Positions 16,863-23,826 of a DNA stretch of 64,000 nucleotides are shown here, one piece after another. Both the position numbers and the translations under genes were made by a program. Each line of letters starts with the position of its first letter. Positions within the stretch are counted from its first letter, which is position 1. The stretch is from NCBI GenBank assembly GCA_965232265.1, contig CBDDPH010000002.1:124001-188000 (forward strand), written 5' to 3'. Below the pieces are notes generated by a model that did no database searches, had not been told where the DNA came from, and worked only from the letters and a program-made list of their open reading frames with translations. Source of the DNA: VXRD01 sp965232265. Its GTDB lineage: Bacteria > Latescibacterota > UBA2968.

Positions 16863-19295
16863 ATGGCAAAAAATTTGATTATTGTCGAATCACCTGCTAA
16901 GGCACGCACAATTTCTCGATTTGTGAGCAAGGACTACAAAGTCGCCGCTTCTATGGGGCATGTGCGCGATCTGCCCGCACGCGAGTTGGGCTTTGACGAA
17001 GAGAATTTTGATCCCAAATACGTGGTGTCGCAAGACAAGCGCGGCGTGATTCAGTCATTAAAAAAAGATATTGGGAAAGATACGACCATTTATCTGGCGA
17101 CGGATGAAGACCGCGAGGGAGAATCTATTTCGTGGCATCTGATTTCCGCGCTCAAGCTCAAGAATCAGCCCATTAAGCGGATTGTGTTCCACGAGATTAC
17201 CCGGTCTGCGATTTTGCACGCGCTTGAAAATCCCCGCAAATTGGATCAAAATTTGGTGGATGCACAACAGGCGCGTCGCATTTTGGATCGCGCTGTGGGC
17301 TATCAGTTGTCGCCTTTGTTGTGGCGAAAGGTAAAGGGCGGATTGTCCGCCGGGCGCGTGCAGAGTGTGGCGGTGCGGATTATTGTTGATCGGGAACGGG
17401 AGATTCGGGCGTTTAAACCGGAGGAATATTGGAAAATTAAATCCGATTTTAAGGATCCCAAATTTCAGGCTGAATTGACGCGGCAGAATGGCAAAAAAGC
17501 GTCTGTGAAAAACGAAGCTGAGGCCAAAGCGATTGAAGCGAGTGCGCTGAAGGGGCAATTTGTCGTGGCAGAAGTGGTCGAGCGCGAGGGCGTGCGGCGG
17601 CCCGTGCCTCCGTTTACGACATCCACGCTGCAACAAGAGGCGTCTCGCAAACTCAGTTTTTCCGTGGCGCAGACAATGCGGGTTGCACAACAACTTTACG
17701 AGGGTAATTTTGAAATTCCCGGCTATACCGGCGGTTTGATTACGTATATGCGTACCGATTCGGTGAGTTTGGCCGAGCAGGCGGTGAATCAGGCGCGGGA
17801 GGTGATCGCGCGGGAATTTGGCCGGGATTATACTGTGGAAAAACCCCGCCGATTTGCCAATAGGACCAAAGGGGCGCAAGAAGCGCACGAGGCGATTCGT
17901 CCGGCGGATTTATCGATTAAACCGAACCGCGTTAAGGCACATCTCGATCCCCGACAATTTCGGCTTTACGATTTGATCTGGAAGCGCACGCTGGCGACGC
18001 AGATGGCCGATGCGCGCATTGCCTATACGACGATTCGCATTCGGGCAGGGGAAGCGGGTGAATTGATTTTTGAGGCAAAGGGACAGCGCGTTTTATTCCC
18101 CGGATTTTTGAGGGTTTATGCCGAGGGGTCCGATAATCCAGATGCGGACGTCAGCAATAAGGATGTGATTTTGCCCAGGGTTGCAAAGGGACAGGTGCTC
18201 AATTTGGAGAAGTTGCATTTGGAGCAGTTGTTTACCAAACCGCCCGCGCGTTATACCGAGGCTTCGTTGGTGAAGAAGCTCGAGAGCGAGGGGATTGGGC
18301 GTCCCTCGACTTATTCGCCGACGATTTCGACGATTCAGAGCCGGGAATATGTGGAACGCACGCGGGATAAAAAGCTCAAACCGACAGATATCGGCGAGGT
18401 GGTGAACGATTTTTTGATGACGCATTTTCCCGATATTGTCGATTTGCGTTTTACATCGCATCTCGAAGACGATTTTGACGAGATTGCACAGGGCAAAAAT
18501 TCATGGAAGGCGATGTTGGAAGGGTTTTATCCGCCGTTTAATAAACGGGTGGAAGACAAAAAGTCGGTTGATAAAATTGGGCGCAGTCTGGGCAAAGATC
18601 CCAATACGGGGCGCGAGGTGAGTGTGCGTTTTGGGAAGTTTGGTCCTTATGTCCAGATTGGTAGGGCAGGTGAAGAGGACAAGCCTTTGTTTGCATCTTT
18701 GCCTCCCAATCAGAGTATTTTTGATATTGAATTGGCCGATGCCCTCAAGTGTTTTGAATTGCCCCGCAAACTCGGGCAAAATGATGCGGGTGATGAGGTG
18801 CAGGTCAATACTGGCCGATACGGTCCTTATGTGCGAATAGGTCGCAACTTTTTTTCTCTGCCAGAGGGGGAGGATCTGTTTGAGGTGACGCTTGCTCGCG
18901 CGTTGGAGATCGCGGCTGCTGAAGAAGAACGCAAAGCCAAAAATGTGATTCAGGATTTTGGCGATTTCCAGGTGCTCAACGGGCGGTATGGTCCTTATAT
19001 TCGCAAAGATGGCAAAAATTACAAGATTCCCAAAGGGATGGATGCGGCGACATTAGACCGCGAGACGCTCGAAAAGTTCATGCAGGGCGGAGCAGGCGGC
19101 AGGCAGTCGCAGCAGGTGATTCACGATTTTGACGGGGTTCAGGTTCTCGCCGGGCGCTATGGCCCTTATATCAAACACGATGGCAATAATTACCGCATTC
19201 CAAAGGGCGTGGAGGCGTCGTCTTTGACACAGGCGGCTTGCGAGAAAATTATCGCAGAAAACCCGGCGACGAATAGGAGAAGGCGGAGGAAGTGA
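16863..19295 (+). CDS. topA: DNA topoisomerase I
   Basis: Type IA topoisomerase that relaxes negative supercoils. About 810 aa. Toprim domain from residue 1 (LIIVESPAKA, catalytic Glu9; ATDEDREGE near 80-88) and the active-site Tyr in GLITYMRTDS near 296. The C-terminus has no zinc-ribbon cysteines; instead at least four GRYGPY-type modules (GKFGPYVQIG, GRYGPYVRIG, GRYGPYIRKD, GRYGPYIKHD) run to a Lys/Arg-rich tail. The start is at 16863 (AAGGAT upstream), not the 11-codon longer frame. The stop TGA is the first part of a GTAGGGGCG repeat, so the extreme C-terminus may be set by that insertion. Confidence 0.96.
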   Translation: MAKNLIIVESPAKARTISRFVSKDYKVAASMGHVRDLPARELGFDEENFDPKYVVSQDKRGVIQSLKKDIGKDTTIYLATDEDREGESISWHLISALKLKNQPIKRIVFHEITRSAILHALENPRKLDQNLVDAQQARRILDRAVGYQLSPLLWRKVKGGLSAGRVQSVAVRIIVDREREIRAFKPEEYWKIKSDFKDPKFQAELTRQNGKKASVKNEAEAKAIEASALKGQFVVAEVVEREGVRRPVPPFTTSTLQQEASRKLSFSVAQTMRVAQQLYEGNFEIPGYTGGLITYMRTDSVSLAEQAVNQAREVIAREFGRDYTVEKPRRFANRTKGAQEAHEAIRPADLSIKPNRVKAHLDPRQFRLYDLIWKRTLATQMADARIAYTTIRIRAGEAGELIFEAKGQRVLFPGFLRVYAEGSDNPDADVSNKDVILPRVAKGQVLNLEKLHLEQLFTKPPARYTEASLVKKLESEGIGRPSTYSPTISTIQSREYVERTRDKKLKPTDIGEVVNDFLMTHFPDIVDLRFTSHLEDDFDEIAQGKNSWKAMLEGFYPPFNKRVEDKKSVDKIGRSLGKDPNTGREVSVRFGKFGPYVQIGRAGEEDKPLFASLPPNQSIFDIELADALKCFELPRKLGQNDAGDEVQVNTGRYGPYVRIGRNFFSLPEGEDLFEVTLARALEIAAAEEERKAKNVIQDFGDFQVLNGRYGPYIRKDGKNYKIPKGMDAATLDRETLEKFMQGGAGGRQSQQVIHDFDGVQVLAGRYGPYIKHDGNNYRIPKGVEASSLTQAACEKIIAENPATNRRRRRK

Positions 19296-19350
19296 GATGT
19301 AGGGGCGAAAAATTTTTCGCCCGTTTTTAAGATACAAGAAGTGTAAAAAT
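19293..19350. repeat. GTAGGGGCG palindromic repeat, copy 2
   Basis: GATGTAGGGGCGAAAAA pairs with TTTTTCGCCC; the right flank TTTTTAAGATACAAGAAGTGTAAA is identical to that of copy 3. It overlaps the topA stop codon. Confidence 0.8.
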
Positions 19351-19389
19351 TAAGTCGTAGGAGCGGCATCCCTGCCGCGATTGGGACTG

Positions 19390-19410
19390 GTGAGAAGTGT
19401 GAAGTGGGAT
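19390..19410. repeat. Degenerate heptamer repeat, 3 units
   Basis: GTGAGAA, GTGTGAA, GTGGGAT, ending five bases before the small ORF at 19416. Confidence 0.5.
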
Positions 19411-19415
19411 AGTCT

Positions 19416-19637
19416 ATGGAATGGGATGACATTGCACAACGCATCAAAGCGGGCGAGGATGGCAGACAGAAGACGTATGATACCTTCGGTTTTATTTTGA
19501 CGGAGGAACAGGTCATTCCGTCCGCGAGAATGGAGGATAAAGAGATGCGGGAATTTAATGGTACTGAGCCAGAAATCGTGCAGGACGTGGGCGGGAAGTT
19601 TGTGCAGGTGACGTTTCGCAAAGGGGTAGGGATGTAG
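19416..19637 (+). pseudogene. Likely internally deleted remnant of an AlbA_2/RecG-like regulator gene
   Basis: An intact frame of only 73 aa. The first 15 residues (MEWDDIAQRIKAGED) look like the N-terminus of AlbA_2-domain, ATP-dependent helicase-related regulators. The last 20 (GTEPEIVQDVGGKFVQVTFR) look like their C-terminus, where the usual text is close to PEPEF.E.GG.FRVTF. The roughly 400 residues between are gone, so I read it as a deletion remnant. A genuine small protein is possible. It sits in the accessory patch after topA. Confidence 0.45.
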
Positions 19638-19720
19638 GTAGGCGTCCATGATGGTGGGTTTTTAACTTTTAGTTCTATTGGCAAACCGATGGATGGTGAA
19701 AGGCGAGAGGAGATTCCACA

Positions 19721-19996
19721 ATGCGTTTTATTCAAATAAAAGATCTGCGACCATCCGAGATTTGGAAGCAATTGGCTGATGAGCGAGAAATGGTGATCAC
19801 GGCTCAGGGAAAACCTATCGCTATTTTATCTTATGTTTCCGATGCCGATTGGGAAGAAACCCTGGCGGTTTTTCGTCGCGTGCGTGCAATTCAAGCTGTC
19901 GATGAGCTTCAAAAGCAATCGGTTGAAAATGGTCTTGATAAGATGGATTTGGAAGAGGTAAACCGCGAAATTCAAGTCGTGCGAAAACAGCCATAG
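19721..19996 (+). CDS. Phd/YefM-like antitoxin, without a toxin partner
   Basis: 91 aa. The N-terminal FIQIKDLRPSEIWKQLADE and EMVITAQGKPIAILSYV match the DNA-binding Phd/YefM fold. The C-terminal helix VDELQKQSVENGLDKMDLEEVNREIQVVRK resembles the toxin-wrapping tail of antitoxins normally followed by a PIN-domain toxin. No toxin frame follows: the next gene begins 102 bases later and is a coiled-coil protein. An orphan antitoxin or a remnant of a VapBC/Phd-Doc-type module. The ribosome site is weak (GGAGATT). Confidence 0.7.
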   Translation: MRFIQIKDLRPSEIWKQLADEREMVITAQGKPIAILSYVSDADWEETLAVFRRVRAIQAVDELQKQSVENGLDKMDLEEVNREIQVVRKQP

Positions 19997-20098
19997 GGAT
20001 TAATGTCAAAATCCTTGATTTTGTGAGTGTATTGTATATCTTTTTTTGAAGTATGCGTTCTCTCGTTGATTGTTTGTATTCGCTGAGGGGTTACCCAA

Positions 20099-20644
20099 AT
20101 GGCTGCCACAGAGGGCGGGTCTGAATTACTGGGCCTTGAAACATATCTTAAAAATCTGGAGTCGTTCCAACAGAGCCAAATGGGAATTCAGGAGACCCAG
20201 GTTAGTATATTGAAAGAATTGATGACCAGCCATACGGTTCAGAATGATATTTTGGAACGCCAGGATAAGCGGATTGAACAAAATGAAAGGCATATTCGTG
20301 AGAATCAAAAGGCCAACGAGGAACGTTCCCGCCAGCTTGAACTATCTATCGGCAACCTCGATAAACGTCTTGTCAAAGTAGAAGTTACGGTTGAACGTAT
20401 TGAAGCAGAACAAAAAGCATTGAGAACCTATGTGGATGATAGGTTTGACAGGATTGATGAGAAATTCGATAAGATTGACGCTCGATTTGATAGGAATGAT
20501 GATCGGTTTGATAAGATTGATGAGAAATTTGATAGTATGCGCCAACTGATTTTTTGGAGTGTCACAGGTGGTGTTGCTTTCTTGACAATTATGTTGGGGG
20601 TTATGACGTATATACTGAGATTTACAATGCCTCTAATTCCGTGA
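20099..20644 (+). CDS. Coiled-coil protein with C-terminal membrane anchor
   Basis: 181 aa, not recognised as a named family. Residues 15-145 are charged heptads; 116-148 are seven-residue repeats of the type DRFDKIDEKFDKID, also repetitive at DNA level (20441-20537). One membrane segment near 150-172 (IFWSVTGGVAFLTIMLGVM) with a short tail places the coil in the cytoplasm or periplasm as a tail-anchored rod. Similar small proteins are often found near toxin-antitoxin genes, but no function is established. It ends at a good terminator. Confidence 0.7.
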   Translation: MAATEGGSELLGLETYLKNLESFQQSQMGIQETQVSILKELMTSHTVQNDILERQDKRIEQNERHIRENQKANEERSRQLELSIGNLDKRLVKVEVTVERIEAEQKALRTYVDDRFDRIDEKFDKIDARFDRNDDRFDKIDEKFDSMRQLIFWSVTGGVAFLTIMLGVMTYILRFTMPLIP

Positions 20645-20676
20645 GAATTTTGCAGACAGATTTGATACAGTAGAAG

Positions 20677-20706
20677 GGACGCAGATTTTAATTGCGTCCT
20701 TTTTTC
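20677..20706 (+). terminator. Rho-independent terminator
   Basis: GGACGCA stem, 9-base loop, TGCGTCC, then six T. It ends the coiled-coil gene and separates it from xerC. Confidence 0.85.
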
Positions 20707-20783
20707 CTATCCCAAAATATTTTGAATCTGTAAAGCCCTTAAATGCGTGTCCCGCGTCACATCAAAACCTGAAGATTGCGCCC

Positions 20784-21671
20784 ATGAAAACATCTATTAC
20801 CCAATTCCTCAACCATCTATCGCGGCAGCGGCGATTGTCCGATCATACGTGTACGGCGTATAACACGGATCTGGATCAGTTCGCCGCTTTTTTGCAGAGG
20901 CGTCAGGTGGACCGCCCGCAACAGATTGATCGGAATGAGGTGCGAGATTTTTTGAGCTTCTTGCACAATAGGGGATTTGGTCGGCGGTCTGTTGCCCGAA
21001 AGCTGGCGGCGGTGCGAACGTTTTTGAGTTATTTGTGCAGTGTGGGCGTTTTGGATCGGAATTCAGCACTCAATGTGCGCCCGCCCAGGCAGGATAAGAT
21101 ATTGCCCGTTTATCTGGATGTTGACGAGGTTGCCCGTGCGATGTCCCTGCCGTCTCCCAATACGGTATTGGGATTGCGCGATCGGGCGATTATGGAGTTG
21201 TTTTACAGCTCGGGGATTCGATTGCGCGAGCTTGCGGGTCTCAAAATTGAGGCGGTGGATCTGGCGGATAAACTGGTGCGGGTTATAGGCAAGGGGAATA
21301 AAGAGCGATTGGTTCCTTTTGGGGAACCGGCTCGGGTTGCACTGGTGGCTTATTTGATGCGGCGAGAGGAACTGGTTTCTGAACAGACGACGGATGGACG
21401 GCATTTATTTTTGGCGCGCTCCGGGCGTCCGCTGAGTCCAAGTGGTATCCAAGGCCGCGTTGCCCGGTATCTCAGCAAAGCGACTGGACGCGCTTTGTCC
21501 CCCCATGCATTGCGTCACGCTTATGCAACCCATCTGCTGGATGCGGGTGCAGATCTCAATGCGGTGAGAGAATTGCTCGGCCATGCGAGTCTTTCTACCA
21601 CGCAGGTTTATACGCATGTGAGTGTTGAGCGGTTAAAAAGAGCTTATCGACAAGCGCATCCACGGGCGTGA
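20784..21671 (+). CDS. xerC: Tyrosine recombinase XerC/D type
   Basis: 295 aa, the normal size of the chromosome-dimer resolvases. The N-terminal SAM-like core-binding domain (1-95) is followed by the catalytic domain with all residues visible: Arg146, Lys170, His241, Arg244, His267 and nucleophile Tyr276 (STTQVYTH). Without phage or integron genes nearby, a housekeeping XerC role at dif is most likely, though an integrase of a decayed element in this accessory patch cannot be excluded. The stop overlaps a GTG that opens the following frame. Confidence 0.9.
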   Translation: MKTSITQFLNHLSRQRRLSDHTCTAYNTDLDQFAAFLQRRQVDRPQQIDRNEVRDFLSFLHNRGFGRRSVARKLAAVRTFLSYLCSVGVLDRNSALNVRPPRQDKILPVYLDVDEVARAMSLPSPNTVLGLRDRAIMELFYSSGIRLRELAGLKIEAVDLADKLVRVIGKGNKERLVPFGEPARVALVAYLMRREELVSEQTTDGRHLFLARSGRPLSPSGIQGRVARYLSKATGRALSPHALRHAYATHLLDAGADLNAVRELLGHASLSTTQVYTHVSVERLKRAYRQAHPRA

Positions 21672-21682
21672 AACGAGGAAGT

Positions 21683-21790
21683 ATGATTCTCGGATACAAG
21701 GATCGCAGAACCGAATTGTTCGCCAGTGGAACATTCGTCGCTGCATTCCAGGGGTTTGAGAAGCAGGTAGCGAAGCGGCTTTCAATTCTG
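21683..21790 (+). pseudogene. 5' remnant of a HigB-type (RelE/ParE superfamily) toxin gene
   Basis: Preceded by GAGGAAG, the frame reads MILGYKDRRTELFASG and then AFQGFEKQVAKRLSIL. This is the N-terminal part of HigB-like killer proteins (I..YKDK.T..F..G ... F.GF..QA.KRL..L). The match stops at residue 36 and continues in frame into the signal sequence of the next gene, so the toxin lost its catalytic C-terminal half. No HigA antitoxin frame is nearby. Confidence 0.6.
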
Positions 21791-23434
21791 ATGTGGTTGC
21801 ATCTCACGTTTTACCTTTTTTTATTTTTTATTTTTTTTGCCTGTGCGCGGCAGATGCCGCCGCCGGGAGGACCGCTCGATAAGACGCCGCCGAGGGTGAT
21901 TGACACAGTGCCCGCTGATGATTCTGTGCGAGTCGGGTTGGATACGCCGATTCGCATTCGCTTTTCTGAGGCGATGGATCGCAGGTCGGTTGAGCGGGCA
22001 TTATTTATTTCGCCGCAGAGTGCCGAGGAACCCAATTTTCGGTGGCGTGGGGATGTGTTGGAGATTCGATTGCCCGATGGTTTGCAAGCCGATCGGACGT
22101 ATCTGGTCACGGTAGGGCAGGAGAGCGCGGATGAGTGGCGCAACCGCATGCGGTCTTCTTATAGTTTTGGGTTTGCAACGGGGGATCGCTTAAATCGCGG
22201 GGAACTCAACGGGCGGGTGTTGAAGTCTGAGGAGGAGAGGGGACAAGTTTTTGTTTGGGCTTATGATCTGTCTGTGGTGGCGGCACCCGATCTTGGACGA
22301 GATCGCCCCACGTATGTGACGCAGCCCGATGAGACGGGTCATTTTGTATTGCCGCGGTTGGGTTCTGGGAATTATCGGATATTTGCTTTTGGCGATCAGA
22401 ATAATGATCGCGCGTATTCTTATGGCGACTTGCTGGCACTGCCGCCCGGCGATGTGGTGTTTACTGGTGAAGAGCGCGTTCGCCTGGGCGATCTCAAACT
22501 CGCGGTGCGCGATACGTCAGCACCTGCACTCGTTGCCGCACGCACGCCCGATCAACAGCATGTTTTGATGCGTTTTGATGAACCAGTGCGCGTTTGGGGC
22601 GTTGAAATAACCGACCTGTCGGTGTTGGAGATATACCAAGATCCCGTTGACTCGAGCGGGGTGGGGATGATTACCGAATCTCAAACGCAGGGTGTGGAAT
22701 ACAGGGTGCGGGTTGATGTCGCAGACCGGTGGGGAAATCGCGATACCACAGAGGTAACGGTGCGAGGCGATGGTACGCGCGATCGACGTGCGCCAGAGGT
22801 GCTGGCAATCTCACCGGCAGAGAATGCCGAGCATGTTTTGCCAACGGCTGTGATTCGCATGTTGTTTTCCGATGCGATGCGTGTAGATCCCTTGTCCGAT
22901 TTGTGGGTGGCGTCAGATTCTACGGTTGTTCCGCAGGGGCGTTTTGAATGGGTTGCGCCCAATCATCTCATTTTTACACCGGATAGTCTGTGGATGGGTG
23001 GTGAGACGATCCGACTTATTGGAAAACGCGAAGGGCTATTGGATATTGGCGACAATATTCTTTCTGAACGAGTTTCGTTTGTTTTTTCTGTAATGGATAC
23101 GGCGGCTCTGGGGCGCGTTTCTGGGACGACGTCTTCTTCTGATATGGTGATATGGGTGGAAGGGTTGACGCATGACTTTTTTCGGGAGCAGGTTCTGCGG
23201 GATACCGCGTTTCGTTTGACGAATTTGCTTCCGGGGACGTATCGCATTTCCGGATTTTTAGATCGGGACCGCAATGGTCAGTGGATGTCTGGGCAAGTCC
23301 ATCCGTTTGTGCCCGCAGAGCCTTTGATCGCGCAGGCGGATACTGTGGAGGTACGGGCGCGATGGGAGACGGAGGTCGGAAAGTTGGAATCCAAAATCTG
23401 GTGGATATTGTTACCTGATGAAAAGAGTCCGTGA
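21791..23434 (+). CDS. Lipoprotein with Big_5-type Ig-like domains
   Basis: About 547 aa if started at 21791. A signal peptide rich in Phe/Leu leads to a lipobox with Cys18 (FFAC), then PPPGGPLDKTPPRVIDTVP, the typical opening of FCB-group Big_5 lipoproteins. Two Big_5 (Ig-like) domains are visible, about residues 35-125 (RIRFSEAMDRRSVERAL) and 335-430 (IRMLFSDAMRVDPLSDL), with a carboxypeptidase-regulatory-like beta domain between them. No ribosome site precedes 21791; the frame is open upstream through the HigB remnant, whose start at 21683 has a good site. The real start may therefore be there, which would bury the signal peptide behind 36 extra residues. Probably an outer-membrane or periplasmic structural protein. 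Confidence 0.75.
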   Translation: MWLHLTFYLFLFFIFFACARQMPPPGGPLDKTPPRVIDTVPADDSVRVGLDTPIRIRFSEAMDRRSVERALFISPQSAEEPNFRWRGDVLEIRLPDGLQADRTYLVTVGQESADEWRNRMRSSYSFGFATGDRLNRGELNGRVLKSEEERGQVFVWAYDLSVVAAPDLGRDRPTYVTQPDETGHFVLPRLGSGNYRIFAFGDQNNDRAYSYGDLLALPPGDVVFTGEERVRLGDLKLAVRDTSAPALVAARTPDQQHVLMRFDEPVRVWGVEITDLSVLEIYQDPVDSSGVGMITESQTQGVEYRVRVDVADRWGNRDTTEVTVRGDGTRDRRAPEVLAISPAENAEHVLPTAVIRMLFSDAMRVDPLSDLWVASDSTVVPQGRFEWVAPNHLIFTPDSLWMGGETIRLIGKREGLLDIGDNILSERVSFVFSVMDTAALGRVSGTTSSSDMVIWVEGLTHDFFREQVLRDTAFRLTNLLPGTYRISGFLDRDRNGQWMSGQVHPFVPAEPLIAQADTVEVRARWETEVGKLESKIWWILLPDEKSP

Positions 23435-23823
23435 TGTTTTCTGGGAAATATCGAGGTCAGTTGCGTCAAGTGGGTCTTGTTATAGGATTTTTGGTGATGC
23501 TGTGTGTGTTGCTGATTTATCAGTTTACATATCGCACGCCCGAAGACGCAGAACGAGAACACGCACGCATTATGTTGCGACACATTGCGGCACTACAACA
23601 CGCATATCGCACAGAATATGGTGCTTATTTGCCTATTGATGAGAGAAATAATGGCGGTATTTTACAACTCAATAATGTGCCAGGACGTTTTCGATATCGG
23701 GTGACGGTTTCAGAGGATGGCTTCGTGGCGTATGCAGAAGCGGATTTTGATCGAGATGGCAAAGCCGAGGTGTGGGTGGTGGATGCAACGGGATCTGAAC
23801 CAGTACTCAAACATGAGGATTAA
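23434..23823 (+). CDS. Pilin-like membrane-anchored protein, unrecognised
   Basis: 129 aa, no family recognised with certainty. One membrane segment at about 12-32 (VGLVIGFLVMLCVLLIYQF), then a helix (ARIMLRHIAALQHAYRTEYGAYLP) and a small beta domain. This layout and the L..I...Q.AY...G.Y pattern recall type II secretion pseudopilins, but no prepilin peptidase site (GF..E) is present. It overlaps the preceding lipoprotein stop (TGATG), so the two are translationally coupled. The C-terminal part mentions no cysteines. Confidence 0.6.
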   Translation: MFSGKYRGQLRQVGLVIGFLVMLCVLLIYQFTYRTPEDAEREHARIMLRHIAALQHAYRTEYGAYLPIDERNNGGILQLNNVPGRFRYRVTVSEDGFVAYAEADFDRDGKAEVWVVDATGSEPVLKHED

Positions 23824-23826
23824 ATT

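Noticed and set aside
20784..21671. Tyrosine recombinase as a phage or integron integrase
   Set aside because: Length and motifs are those of housekeeping XerC/D, and no phage, attC or cargo genes flank it; decayed neighbours keep a small doubt.
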